This document shows positions 1 to 8,540 of a stretch of 64,000 nucleotides of DNA, piece after piece. Source of the stretch: Roseivirga echinicomitans (lineage in GTDB: Bacteria > Bacteroidota > Bacteroidia > Cytophagales > Cyclobacteriaceae); the NCBI RefSeq assembly GCF_001592935.1, contig NZ_LRDB01000050.1, positions 620,001 through 684,000 of the forward strand, read 5' to 3'. Under the pieces are notes generated by a model. That model saw only the letters and a program-made list of their open reading frames with translations, searched no databases and had not been told where the DNA came from. The position numbers and the translations under genes were made by a program. Numbering within the stretch: position 1 is the first letter of the stretch; each line of letters starts with the position of its first letter.

Positions 1-2
1 TC

Positions 3-122
3 CAAAGCAAACAGAAAATTAGAATTTTCCATTTGAGGCTACTTTTCTATCCAGAAACTGAAGTGAAAAGCCATTCAACCGACATTCTTGTTTTTATCAT
101 TGAGGAATACCTTAAATTGTGA
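3..122 (+). CDS. Possible 3' end of an upstream gene (partial)
   Basis: Frame 3 is open from the window edge to a TGA at 120-122 and gives 39 residues with a plausible globular composition, ending in IIEEYLKL. It would stop 20 bases before the M28 peptidase start. I do not recognise a family from so short a tail, and an open frame of this length can occur by chance, so this is only a possible gene end. Confidence 0.27.
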   Translation, partial: QSKQKIRIFHLRLLFYPETEVKSHSTDILVFIIEEYLKL

Positions 123-142
123 GCTCAAAAAAAGCTTAAGCC

Positions 143-1000
143 ATGACCCGTAAATTGAATTTTATAGTTGCTGCAATTCTTCTCCTTTCTTTCAATTCAA
201 TGGCCTTTCAAGGGCAAAAACTTGCAGAGCAAGTAGACTTAACCTCTAAGCTTACTGGGCACATGGAAATCAAAGGCAATACAAAACTAAAAGACCGTCA
301 TGCACAAGAATCACGTGAAATGGTGGCAGAGTTTCTAAAAACAGAACTCTCAAAATTTATCGATCAAGTTGAAATTGAGAACTACAGCGCGACAGGAAAT
401 AATGTGGTAGGAACCATTATGGCCACCACAAAAACCGATGAATGGGTAGTTTTGGGTGCTCATTATGATTCTGTAAAAGATTGCCCTGGGGCGAATGATA
501 ATGCTTCGGGCACTGCTTTGGTCTATTCCGTAGCCAAGCATATTGCAGGTTTGAATTTACGTAAGTACAATGTGAAGATTGTTTTCTTCGATGAAGAAGA
601 GCGTGGCTTAATTGGTAGTAAGGCTTACGCGAAAAAATTAAAGGATGAGAACTTCAATATTGTTTCGGTACACACCATTGACCAAATGGGTTGGGACAAT
701 GATGGCGATCGTGGTTTTGAGTTAGAAATGCCTACAGAAACACTAAAAGGTCATTACTTAAAAGTGGCGAAAGATTATGGTTATGAGTTCCCGATTCATA
801 TGTCTACTGTAACTTCTACCGATCACCGCTCTTTCAGAAACGCAGGTTTTAATGCCATTGGTTTAACCGAAGAATACGTAAACAAAGACACTACTCCGCA
901 TTACCACAAACCAACCGACACTTTTGAAACTATCAACTTTGAATACTTAGGGACAATCACTGTGTATGTTCAGAAGGTGTTTGAGGAATTGTTGAAGTAA
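143..1000 (+). CDS. Secreted M28 family zinc aminopeptidase
   Basis: A 285-residue exported metallopeptidase of the M28 (aminopeptidase Y / glutaminyl cyclase-like) family, expected to cleave N-terminal residues from peptides outside the cytoplasm. Residues 1-22 form a signal peptide (basic start, hydrophobic core, cleavage near AFQ). The zinc-site residues expected for the family are present: H107 and D109 in AHYDS, bridging D119 in GANDNASG, the glutamate pair E151/E152 in FFDEEERG, D180 in HTIDQMG, and a histidine in the C-terminal PHYHKPTD. Length fits a stand-alone M28 catalytic domain. The ATG has only a weak A-rich leader, usual here. Substrate is not predictable. It stands alone, followed by the miaE promoter. 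Confidence 0.92.
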   Translation: MTRKLNFIVAAILLLSFNSMAFQGQKLAEQVDLTSKLTGHMEIKGNTKLKDRHAQESREMVAEFLKTELSKFIDQVEIENYSATGNNVVGTIMATTKTDEWVVLGAHYDSVKDCPGANDNASGTALVYSVAKHIAGLNLRKYNVKIVFFDEEERGLIGSKAYAKKLKDENFNIVSVHTIDQMGWDNDGDRGFELEMPTETLKGHYLKVAKDYGYEFPIHMSTVTSTDHRSFRNAGFNAIGLTEEYVNKDTTPHYHKPTDTFETINFEYLGTITVYVQKVFEELLK

Positions 1001-1068
1001 ACCTTCTCAATCCTCCGTATTAATGTGATAAAACCGCTTCATAATTATTAATCCATGAGGCTTAAGTC

Positions 1069-1076
1069 TATTTTTG
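1069..1076 (+). promoter_or_regulatory. -7 promoter element for miaE
   Basis: TATTTTTG matches the Bacteroidota -7 consensus TAnnTTTG and lies 24 bases before the ATG at 1101. A TTTG -33 partner is not obvious. Its presence argues that the TTG at 1074, an in-frame alternative start for miaE, lies in the promoter and is not used. Confidence 0.5.
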
Positions 1077-1100
1077 CACTTCTTAAAAAATCAAATTGAT

Positions 1101-1682
1101 ATGCTCGGTTTAAAACTTGCCACCGATCCACGTTGGGCACATTTAGCAGAAACTAACATTGAAGAAATTCTAACTGATCATGCCTGGTGTGAACAAAAGG
1201 CAGCCACAAATGCGATTACCATTATTGCTGGCAACCCCGAACATACTGAACTAGTGACGGAATTACTCCTATTGGCCCAAGAAGAACTGGATCACTTTAG
1301 AATGGTGCACGATATTATTAAAAAACGCGGCTACACTTTAGGCCGAGAACGAAAAGACAGTTATGTCAATGAACTGTTCAAAGCGCGGATCAAAGGAGGG
1401 AATCGGCAGCAAAGTTTGGTCAATCGACTACTATTTTCTGCCATGATTGAGGCCCGCAGTTGCGAGCGCTTTAAAGTACTTTCTGAAAACATCAAGGACG
1501 AGGAGCTATCTAAATTCTATTACCAGTTAATGGTAAGTGAGGCTGGCCACTACACCACATTTCTCGGTTTTGCCAGAAAGTATGGTGAAGGTTTAGATGT
1601 TGACAAACAATGGAAAGAACTGATTGAAATCGAAGGCGAGATCATACAACGCTACGGTAAATCAGAATCTATTCACGGTTGA
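1101..1682 (+). CDS. miaE: tRNA-(ms2io6A)-hydroxylase MiaE
   Basis: MiaE is a diiron monooxygenase that hydroxylates the isopentenyl group of the modified adenosine at tRNA position 37, after MiaA and MiaB have acted. The 193-residue protein shows the ferritin-like metal ligand pattern: E31 in the first helix, E62 with H65 (EELDHF), E117 (IEARSCERF), then E147 with H150 (SEAGHY). The opening LGLKLATDPRWAHLA is characteristic of this family. I start it at the ATG at 1101, because the longer TTG-initiated frame (1074) overlaps the -7 promoter element. It is a single-gene unit closed by a perfect hairpin shared with the convergent lipoprotein gene. Confidence 0.93.
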   Translation: MLGLKLATDPRWAHLAETNIEEILTDHAWCEQKAATNAITIIAGNPEHTELVTELLLLAQEELDHFRMVHDIIKKRGYTLGRERKDSYVNELFKARIKGGNRQQSLVNRLLFSAMIEARSCERFKVLSENIKDEELSKFYYQLMVSEAGHYTTFLGFARKYGEGLDVDKQWKELIEIEGEIIQRYGKSESIHG

Positions 1683-1728
1683 GTTGATCAAGCTGTAGCT
1701 TAAAGCATCTTACAAAGGCTATAAAACA

Positions 1729-1765
1729 AAATCGCCCTTCCAAGGAACTCTTGGAAGGGCGATTT
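1729..1765. terminator. Bidirectional terminator hairpin
   Basis: A perfect 15-bp inverted repeat (1729-1743 with 1751-1765) has a 7-base loop and lies between the convergent miaE and lipoprotein genes. T-rich sequence follows on the minus strand and a shorter one on the plus strand, so it probably ends both transcripts. Confidence 0.85.
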
Positions 1766-1782
1766 CTCTAAAGGTATTGGTT

Positions 1783-2676
1783 CTAATTATTATTCAATCG
1801 AATCATTACAGGCCTGTGGTCGGAAACTTGAGAACCAAATGTAGTTTGGCAGTTATCTAATGTCAAAACCAAGGTTTCAGTTGCCTTACTAAATAACTCA
1901 TTGGTTATTAGTATTTGATCGATTTGGCTTGGCCAAGAAGGGTAAGACCATCCACTTGAAGCACCTTGAGCAATCGGCATGGTAGTGAACTTGTAGTTCG
2001 CATTGTCATCGATAAAATTCTGATAAACATTATCTGCTTGATCTACAATTTCATCATTGAAATCTCCGAGTAAAATCACATTCTCATTCGGTAAATTAGT
2101 ATCAATATAGTCTTTCAGTAACATCGCACCACTTCTTCTTCTGTCCTCGGAGCCACTGCAACACTTCATATGCACATTGATAATATTAACTACCAATCCA
2201 TTGGTGTGCTGAAACTTCATGTACAAAGGTCTTCTTGCCGAAGTAAAAGCAAAATTGTAATCGTCATTGCTACTTTCTGGAAATAGGTTTTCAGGTTGTG
2301 TCAACACAGTGATTTCAGAAGTCTTATACATATACCCCACCCACTGTGAGCCTGCATAATCTTCAACATGACCAGACCAGCCATCTAAAGCATCAACAAG
2401 GGCATTAAATTCTGACTTTGAGGTAATCTCTTGAAGCGCGATTACGTCCACATCGGTATCTTCAATGATTGTTTTTACCGCGACCGCAGTATTGGTGTGC
2501 ACCGGAAAATTTTCAACATTCCAAGTAACCACTTCTAAAGTACTCTCTCCAACTTCTGGCAGACAAGCATCGTAATTTGGGGTTTCTACCACCGGATCTG
2601 GCGTTGGGACATCCCCTCCTCCTCCACAAGCTGTTGCCAAAAAACAAACCACTACCACTAATCTCCACAACTTCAT
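1783..2676 (-). CDS. Endonuclease/exonuclease/phosphatase-fold lipoprotein
   Basis: A 297-residue lipoprotein with one endonuclease/exonuclease/phosphatase (EEP) domain. From the ATG at 2676 the protein has a type II signal peptide with lipobox ATAC (C17), followed by a glycine/proline linker. The EEP landmarks are in order: VTWNVENFP, the magnesium-binding glutamate in ALQEIT, a GDFNDE motif and a terminal SDHRPVMI. Enzymes of this fold cleave phosphodiesters in DNA, RNA, lipids or small molecules, and the target cannot be told here. Export suggests extracellular or periplasmic nucleic-acid or phospholipid hydrolysis. An AGGAAG Shine-Dalgarno before 2676 decides this start over an in-frame ATG 48 bases upstream. 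Confidence 0.85.
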   Translation of the reverse strand: MKLWRLVVVVCFLATACGGGGDVPTPDPVVETPNYDACLPEVGESTLEVVTWNVENFPVHTNTAVAVKTIIEDTDVDVIALQEITSKSEFNALVDALDGWSGHVEDYAGSQWVGYMYKTSEITVLTQPENLFPESSNDDYNFAFTSARRPLYMKFQHTNGLVVNIINVHMKCCSGSEDRRRSGAMLLKDYIDTNLPNENVILLGDFNDEIVDQADNVYQNFIDDNANYKFTTMPIAQGASSGWSYPSWPSQIDQILITNELFSKATETLVLTLDNCQTTFGSQVSDHRPVMIRLNNN

Positions 2677-2786
2677 ATCGCTTCCTTTTTTGTGCAAAAT
2701 TAAGCGATATTTCATGTATTGCACGGTTAATTTCCACCAATTCGTGTTACGCTAACATTACTTTTCCCACTTGCAAAGTCAAAGTC

Positions 2787-3293
2787 CTACTCACAAATAC
2801 GGCCAAATAGTTTCCAGTTGGAAATCACCTTTACATAATCTCCTTCTACTTCATACATTTCTTTGACCGATCTCCATTTGGCATTTGTTGTATTATAAGC
2901 ACCTGAAGCATCATAAGCCGCCACCTTCCCATCTATTACAGGTACATGAATTTGGTCTACATCTTTCATCTTCACCCAAACCTCCACCTCAAAGGCTTCC
3001 GCTTTAGGATTGATCAAGTAGGTAAACGTTTCGGCTTCCCAAGTTTTCAAGTCTACCTCACCTTTGGATTTCTTTACTTTTACATCCTCTGTTTCGAAAT
3101 CATCCAAAGCAAGTTTGAATCTTACTTTAACTCCTTCGTGCATGCAAAATGTAACGGCCTCTGTTCCAAAATCAAGCTCGGTAACTGTAAGTTTTGGTGC
3201 ATGTTTTAATTGATGATCATTTGGAAGCTGGGCGCTGAGCAATACTATTGAAATCAGCACTGAGCACAGAACGAAAGAAATTCTAGAAACCAT
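2787..3293 (-). CDS. Secreted hypothetical protein
   Basis: A 168-residue exported protein that I do not recognise with certainty. Residues 1-21 make a signal peptide. The rest is predicted beta-rich with many lysines and glutamates, two cysteines (one in TFCMHEG, one two residues from the C terminus in GRICE), and resembles an immunoglobulin-like periplasmic domain. The cysteines could form a disulfide. I start at the ATG at 3293 rather than the TTG at 3302. The gene lies between the EEP lipoprotein and the Nramp-like gene, all reading leftward, with gaps of 30-110 bases, so co-transcription is possible. Confidence 0.7.
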   Translation of the reverse strand: MVSRISFVLCSVLISIVLLSAQLPNDHQLKHAPKLTVTELDFGTEAVTFCMHEGVKVRFKLALDDFETEDVKVKKSKGEVDLKTWEAETFTYLINPKAEAFEVEVWVKMKDVDQIHVPVIDGKVAAYDASGAYNTTNAKWRSVKEMYEVEGDYVKVISNWKLFGRICE

Positions 3294-3323
3294 ATTTACC
3301 AATACTTTTACTTGTTGAATAAG

Positions 3324-4607
3324 CTATTGCAACCTCTCTTTCATTACTTTCCAACCCGCCAGAAAAGTAACCAAAACGGACAAGGTAAGTATAGCCATTT
3401 GATTTAAGCCTTCAAATGCGAAGCCACTCCCCACAGTAGCATAACCCGCTTTAAAAACATTAATAAAGCCCAAAACGCTGGCAACGAAAACCGTAATCAG
3501 CATAGCCAAATTCATAATCAATCCATTCCTATGGACTTTGAGATACGTTACATTATTACAGATCAACCAAAGAAAAATAGCGATCACGGGAAGGATCAAC
3601 CCGTTGGCCGCTTGCGCCAAAATTATTACAGGAATGGGCTTCACCCCCGTCATACCGAAAACCAAACCTGTGAGCATTACACTCCCCCAAGTCAGTCTAT
3701 ATTTTAAGCCATTGGCTTCCCAACCTTTTTCGCTTTTGGCCACACTCTTTAAAGTAATGGCTGCCGCCAGTGGTGCTGTAATGCTAGAAGTAAAACCTGC
3801 CGCAAAAAGGCCAATTGCAAAAGTATAGGACATCCAAACACCATTATTCTTTGTCAAAGTAGCTGCTAAATTCTCGAAGCTGAATTCCCCCACTAATGAA
3901 GCACCGGCCAACAAAATAGCCGTAGAGATAAGTCCACCAATTAAAATAGCCAGTACCAAACCAAAACGCATAAAAGACAAGCTTTGTCCTTTGGCCAAGC
4001 CCGACCCCATGAAGATATTATAAGGAACAATAGTGGTTCCTACCAAGCCTAAAGTGATCAAAATGGAGCCTTCGGGTAAGGAAGGCACCAGAGCGCCTTT
4101 CAATAAATCAGCTCCGTTAATGGGAGTGCTTAAGCCCGAAATCAGAAAAGCGACTCCCATAATGGCCACCACAAAGCCCATAATATTGGCTACTGTTTTC
4201 GTTTTACCGCTCCACAGTACAAGGGTACTTGCGCCTACAATAATCAAAGTGAAAATTGCGGGTTGCACACCCGTAAAAATGAGTGCAACGCCAGAAATAG
4301 CCCCTAGAATATTGCCTGCTTCATAGGCCGCACAACCCAAAAATATAGCTACACCAATACTCAGTGCTACACGCTGCGACTTAAACCTATCTTTAATTGC
4401 TTCGCCCAAGGTGAGTTCAGAAGCAATAGTTATTCTCGCAGCCGATTCTTGTAAGATGATACAGGCAAAAATAGAAAAGACCAATGCCCAAAGTAAGCTG
4501 TAGCCATAGCCTGCACCAGCGGCCACTGCTGTCGTTACGGTGCCGGGGCCAATAAAGGCCGCAGCAATGACCATCCAAAAAAGTAAACTCCACAGTTTTG
4601 ATTTCAT
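3324..4607 (-). CDS. Nramp-fold transporter lacking canonical metal-binding motifs
   Basis: A 427-residue integral membrane protein of the Nramp (SLC11/MntH) fold with about eleven hydrophobic segments. Residues 18-40 align clearly with TM1 of MntH, but the DPGN motif is GPGT here (G20, T23), and the TM6 motif MPHN is VPYN (V194-N197). The aspartate, asparagine, methionine and histidine that define the metal site in true Mn/Fe transporters are therefore all changed. Known family: Nramp-like genes occur in 5-oxoprolinase clusters such as B. subtilis ycsG near kipI-kipA. The pxpABC genes lie 4 kb to the right. I infer that it may carry an organic substrate rather than Mn or Fe, but this is not shown. 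Confidence 0.85.
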   Translation of the reverse strand: MKSKLWSLLFWMVIAAAFIGPGTVTTAVAAGAGYGYSLLWALVFSIFACIILQESAARITIASELTLGEAIKDRFKSQRVALSIGVAIFLGCAAYEAGNILGAISGVALIFTGVQPAIFTLIIVGASTLVLWSGKTKTVANIMGFVVAIMGVAFLISGLSTPINGADLLKGALVPSLPEGSILITLGLVGTTIVPYNIFMGSGLAKGQSLSFMRFGLVLAILIGGLISTAILLAGASLVGEFSFENLAATLTKNNGVWMSYTFAIGLFAAGFTSSITAPLAAAITLKSVAKSEKGWEANGLKYRLTWGSVMLTGLVFGMTGVKPIPVIILAQAANGLILPVIAIFLWLICNNVTYLKVHRNGLIMNLAMLITVFVASVLGFINVFKAGYATVGSGFAFEGLNQMAILTLSVLVTFLAGWKVMKERLQ

Positions 4608-4700
4608 TCCAGCAAGTTAAAAAGTTAAACTAAAAAACCCGATTAGCGAATAAAAGGCCTAAATCCCTAAATTCCATTATCTTAGAACTTCGATAAGACT

Positions 4701-5369
4701 ATGCAACGACTCCTAGCTGTTTATTTTTTCATTTTCATACCCTCAGCCTATGTCTTTTCCCAAAAAACATGGGTAGATAAAGGAATTTCAATTACCCAAT
4801 TAGATACTTTAGGTGACGGTTACGAATCGCTTCGAGGTTCTTTCATGATTGAAAACTCAAGTATTTACGAGGTAATGAATCTCATTTTAGATGTGGATGG
4901 CTATGATTGGGTAGAAGGTGAAAGCAGATCAGAAATGCTGTTGATTGACCATCAGGACTCTACGTTCACCTTCGATTTCTTTGTCAATATCCCTTGGCTC
5001 TTCGTAAAAAGAACTGGACGTATAAAAGTGGATGTTCACTACAAGGATGAAACTTTTCATACTGGATCCACTCAATTACGAAATTACAATAGAAACGAAG
5101 ATTACGATTTAGTCGATTTTTATTCCGCTGAATGGAAGGTGCAGAAACATGGCGAAAACAATGTAAAAGTGAGCTATTTAGGTGTTTATCAGGATCAAAA
5201 AATGGTCATTAACCTCAACAGCATGGTGATCAACAAAATCAGAAAACGGTTGAACAGCACACTTTACAACTTAAAAGTAAGGGCATCAGAAAAGGTCAAC
5301 CCCGTGCAGTCGTTGGTATGGCCAATGGAAAAGACCAATACAAAATTTAAGTCTGAGGGAAATCGGTAA
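4701..5369 (+). CDS. Secreted START-like domain protein
   Basis: A 222-residue exported protein with a signal peptide (residues 1-20, ending VFS). The remainder resembles a StAR-related lipid-transfer (START) domain: an N-terminal segment on intermediate states (VMNLILDVDGYDWVEG), alternating strands in the middle, and a long amphipathic C-terminal helix around INLNSMVINKIRKRLN. Proteins of this fold bind lipids or hydrophobic ligands in a central cavity. The family assignment rests on pattern only and the ligand is unknown. It reads divergently from the Nramp-like gene with a 93-base gap and is followed 86 bases later by ddl. Confidence 0.6.
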   Translation: MQRLLAVYFFIFIPSAYVFSQKTWVDKGISITQLDTLGDGYESLRGSFMIENSSIYEVMNLILDVDGYDWVEGESRSEMLLIDHQDSTFTFDFFVNIPWLFVKRTGRIKVDVHYKDETFHTGSTQLRNYNRNEDYDLVDFYSAEWKVQKHGENNVKVSYLGVYQDQKMVINLNSMVINKIRKRLNSTLYNLKVRASEKVNPVQSLVWPMEKTNTKFKSEGNR

Positions 5370-5455
5370 AATGAACTTGAATAAATTTCTTAATCCAATA
5401 TGAATATTTAGTTCTCTTGGCGTTATTCACGTGTATAAATTCATTTACTTTTTAG

Positions 5456-6523
5456 ATGTCAAAAATTAGAGTCGCTGTGGTTTTCGGTGGGCGATCTACC
5501 GAGCACGAAATTTCCCTTATTTCTTCAGAAGGTATTCTTAAGCATATCAATAGATCGTTGTATGAAGTCATTCCGTTGCGGATTGATATTGGAGGACATT
5601 GGTTTTTACAGGATACCGAAAATACACATGATAAAATGGGGACTTCGGTCACCTTAATTCAAGGTGAAAAAGGAGCCGCGGTATTAGAAAACGGATCTGG
5701 AAAAATATTAAGGGAAATCGACATTGTATTCCCTGTCCTTCATGGCGTTTTTGGAGAAGACGGAACCATTCAAGGCTTGCTGAAAATGCTCAATGTGGCC
5801 TTTGTAGGCTGCGGAGTTTTGGCTTCCGCTACTTGTATGGACAAAGATGTCACTAAACGATTATTACGCGATGCAAACATTGCCATCGCGCCATATGTTT
5901 GCGCTACATGGACGCATCAACCTAATTTCGAAAAGGTAGAGCAAGAACTGGGTCTTCCGCTTTTCATCAAGCCCGCCAATCTGGGTTCTTCTGTAGGTGT
6001 GCATAAAGTAAACATGAAAACGGAATATGAGTCGGCCCTGGAAGATGCGCTCAAATATGATAGCAAGGTACTCATAGAGCAGAATATCAACGGGCGCGAA
6101 ATCGAAGTAGCGGTAATGGGCAATGAAAAGCCACAAGCTTCTTTACCTGGCGAAATTGTGAACACAGCAGGTTTTTATGATTTCGAATCGAAATATGTAA
6201 GCAAAGATGCTTCGAGTATTCATATTCCCGCCCAACTCACAGATGAGCAAACCAAAGATATTCGGGAAATGGCGAAAAGAGCATACTCTACATTAGGTTG
6301 TGAAGGCCTTGCCCGTGTCGATTTCTTTATCAGCACCGATGGCACCATTATGGTCAACGAAATCAATACGCTACCGGGCTTTACGCCTATTAGTATGTAT
6401 CCAAAAATGTGGGAGGCGACAGGAGTGAGTTATTCTGAGTTAATAGAACTACTCATTCAGTTTGGTTTGGAAAGGTTTGAAAGAGAACTGCAACTGAAAA
6501 TTATTGCTAGGCAAGTAAAATGA
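5456..6523 (+). CDS. ddl: D-alanine--D-alanine ligase
   Basis: Ddl joins two D-alanines using ATP to supply the terminal dipeptide of the peptidoglycan precursor, in the cytoplasm. The 355-residue protein has the Ddl N-terminal domain (VAVVFGGRSTEHEISL), the ATP-grasp region with LFIKPANLGSSVGV, and the C-terminal magnesium/product-binding segment NEINTLPGFTPISMYP. Length is usual for the family. It sits apart from the dcw cluster, which is common in Bacteroidota, and probably forms its own transcription unit, since 86 bases precede it and 109 follow it. Confidence 0.96.
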   Translation: MSKIRVAVVFGGRSTEHEISLISSEGILKHINRSLYEVIPLRIDIGGHWFLQDTENTHDKMGTSVTLIQGEKGAAVLENGSGKILREIDIVFPVLHGVFGEDGTIQGLLKMLNVAFVGCGVLASATCMDKDVTKRLLRDANIAIAPYVCATWTHQPNFEKVEQELGLPLFIKPANLGSSVGVHKVNMKTEYESALEDALKYDSKVLIEQNINGREIEVAVMGNEKPQASLPGEIVNTAGFYDFESKYVSKDASSIHIPAQLTDEQTKDIREMAKRAYSTLGCEGLARVDFFISTDGTIMVNEINTLPGFTPISMYPKMWEATGVSYSELIELLIQFGLERFERELQLKIIARQVK

Positions 6524-6632
6524 GGTGAATGAAAAATGAAGTCAGCACAGATATTCTCTTTTTATTTGTTCTACCCCTTGACTTTTTAACTTTTAAATAG
6601 AAATTGCCTTAAAATTGAATCAGTAATAAACT

Positions 6633-7004
6633 ATGAACGCTCCCAGTTCCAAACCACGGGTAATTAAAGACTTTGACAAGCTGGATGTAGAAATCCAAGA
6701 GCAAATTAAGCTTACGTATCCTGAAGGCTTTGAAGACAATCTCATATACTTTACCAACAAAGAGGGTAAACGTGTTTCTGCCCTTCCTTTTGAAACTGAG
6801 GAGAAATATTACCTCGTTCGAATGACCGTTGAAGAAGCTCAGCAGATCATCGAAGATGATGACGATTACGATGCAGATGGTAACCTCAAAGATGATATCA
6901 AGGAGGAATACGAAGAAAAACACGCTGAAGATGAAGATATTGAAGACGAAGGCACTGGCTTCGATATTGCAGACGATGAGGGCGAAGACGAGGACGAAGA
7001 TTAA
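6633..7004 (+). CDS. Conserved hypothetical protein with acidic tail
   Basis: A 123-residue protein without signal peptide. Residues 1-75 look like a small folded domain (DFDKLDVEIQEQIKL, then a segment with NKEGKRVSALPFE), while the last 50 residues are almost wholly aspartate and glutamate. This arrangement recurs in Bacteroidota proteins of unknown role. Strongly acidic tails often mimic nucleic acid or keep basic partners soluble, but nothing in the sequence fixes a function. It is 53 bases upstream of the epimerase and may be the first gene of that run. Confidence 0.75.
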   Translation: MNAPSSKPRVIKDFDKLDVEIQEQIKLTYPEGFEDNLIYFTNKEGKRVSALPFETEEKYYLVRMTVEEAQQIIEDDDDYDADGNLKDDIKEEYEEKHAEDEDIEDEGTGFDIADDEGEDEDED

Positions 7005-7057
7005 TCTTCACTCCCCTTTTCAAACTCTAATTTCAAACTCACTACTTCCTATACATT

Positions 7058-8047
7058 ATGAAAATTGGCATTATTGGTGGCACAGGCATGTTGGGTCACC
7101 ATTTGGCCATTGCGGCTCAATTGCGGCAGTACGAAGTAGTGATTATACATCGAAAAGACTCCAACCTATCCCATATTAAAGACCTTCAGTTCGAAAGTCG
7201 AATCGCTGACCTCAACGACAGAGGTAGTATGATTCGAGCCATGGAAGGGCTGGATTATGTAGCCAATTGCGCGGGCTACTACCCTACTGTACCCAAACCT
7301 TTGGCCCAAGAAATGAAAACTGCGCGTTTACAAATGCAGTTCTTTATCGATGGCGTTCGCGAAGCAAAAGTAAGCAGAGCACTCTATGTGGGTGGCTCCA
7401 TTGTTCTGCCCAAAAACTCTAATGGATTGGGCAACGAAAGTCTCGATTACCCACAAGAACCAGAAAGCACAAACGCTTATTTAAGGGTGAAATGGTTGAT
7501 GGATAATATGGCCAAAATGAATGCTGAGCATGGCCTTCCATTGGTTATTGGCATTCCTAGTATGACCTTTGGCGAATACGACCATGCGCCTACTACTGGC
7601 AGGTTGATTCAAGATGTCGCCAATGAAGAAGTCCCAGCTTATGTTCATGGGCTTCGAAATGCAGTTTATGCAGGCGATGCCGCCCGAGGCTTGCTATTGG
7701 CCCTAGAAAAAGGCCGCTTTGGAGAACGCTATCTAATCACTGGCCAGAATACTTCAATAGAAGAAATCATTAAAATGACTTGTGAGATTGCTCAAGTTTC
7801 AATGATCAAAAAGACGATTCCTTTGAACATGGCTAAGTTCATCTCCAAAACACAAGAAATAAAATACACACTCTTCAGGGGCACTCCTCCTGCGCTTTCT
7901 TCAACGGCAGTAGCCATTTTGGCCTACGGTCAACACTTGGACGGAAGTAAAGCCAAAGAAGAGCTGGGTTACGAACCTGACCTTACCGTAAAAGATGCCA
8001 TCGGTCGAGCCTACAATTGGTTCAAGAAAGAAGGTTATATTGAGTAA
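7058..8047 (+). CDS. NAD-dependent epimerase/dehydratase family protein
   Basis: A 329-residue extended short-chain dehydrogenase/reductase with an N-terminal Rossmann dinucleotide site (IGIIGGTGMLGHH; GxxGxxG) and a YxxxK catalytic pair in AYLRVK near residue 147. It resembles dihydroflavonol-4-reductase-like members, which reduce or isomerise small carbonyl or sugar-nucleotide substrates with NAD(P)H. The substrate cannot be inferred. It is followed after 19 bases by an NTF2-like gene and then pxpABC, so the five genes are probably one transcript. Confidence 0.88.
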   Translation: MKIGIIGGTGMLGHHLAIAAQLRQYEVVIIHRKDSNLSHIKDLQFESRIADLNDRGSMIRAMEGLDYVANCAGYYPTVPKPLAQEMKTARLQMQFFIDGVREAKVSRALYVGGSIVLPKNSNGLGNESLDYPQEPESTNAYLRVKWLMDNMAKMNAEHGLPLVIGIPSMTFGEYDHAPTTGRLIQDVANEEVPAYVHGLRNAVYAGDAARGLLLALEKGRFGERYLITGQNTSIEEIIKMTCEIAQVSMIKKTIPLNMAKFISKTQEIKYTLFRGTPPALSSTAVAILAYGQHLDGSKAKEELGYEPDLTVKDAIGRAYNWFKKEGYIE

Positions 8048-8066
8048 AATTTAACTCCACAGCCTT

Positions 8067-8540
8067 ATGTCGATACAAGAGAACCGCCTACTTATCGATC
8101 AGTTTTATACCGCTTTTGCCCAAAAGAATGCCGAAGCCATGAATGCCTGTTATGCCAAGCAAGCAGTATTCGAAGACCCCGCCTTTGGTAGATTAAACGA
8201 TTCTGAAATAACTTCCATGTGGTCGATGTTGATAGAAAGAGGTGGAAAGGACTTAATAGTGACCCATAAAATACTCGATGTCACCAATGGCAAAGCCAAA
8301 GCACAATGGACGGCTGTTTATCCTTTCAGTAAAACCCAGCGAATGGTCCATAACAAGATTACCGCTGAGTTTATTATTGAAGAGGGAAAGATTGTTTACC
8401 ATAAAGACCGTTTCAATATGTGGAAGTGGTGTTCTATGGCACTGGGCTTACCTGGAATGCTTTTGGGCTGGAGTGGTTTTATGAAAAATAAAGTTCGAAA
8501 AACAGCTTTATCATCTCTTCATAAGTACATGCAAAAATGA
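8067..8540 (+). CDS. NTF2-like (SnoaL-type) protein
   Basis: A 157-residue protein of the nuclear transport factor 2 / SnoaL-like superfamily: an N-terminal helical stretch (LLIDQFYTAFAQKNAEAMNA), then AVFEDPAFG and strands forming the cone-shaped cavity, with a hydrophobic C-terminal extension containing ALGLPGMLLGW. Such proteins bind or isomerise small hydrophobic molecules. The stop codon overlaps the pxpA start by four bases (ATGA), indicating translational coupling. A role tied to the adjacent epimerase is possible but not demonstrated. Confidence 0.8.
   Translation: MSIQENRLLIDQFYTAFAQKNAEAMNACYAKQAVFEDPAFGRLNDSEITSMWSMLIERGGKDLIVTHKILDVTNGKAKAQWTAVYPFSKTQRMVHNKITAEFIIEEGKIVYHKDRFNMWKWCSMALGLPGMLLGWSGFMKNKVRKTALSSLHKYMQK

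Noticed and set aside
1074-1100. TTG start extending MiaE by nine residues
   Set aside because: It overlaps a TAnnTTTG promoter element, and the family N terminus begins at the ATG at 1101.
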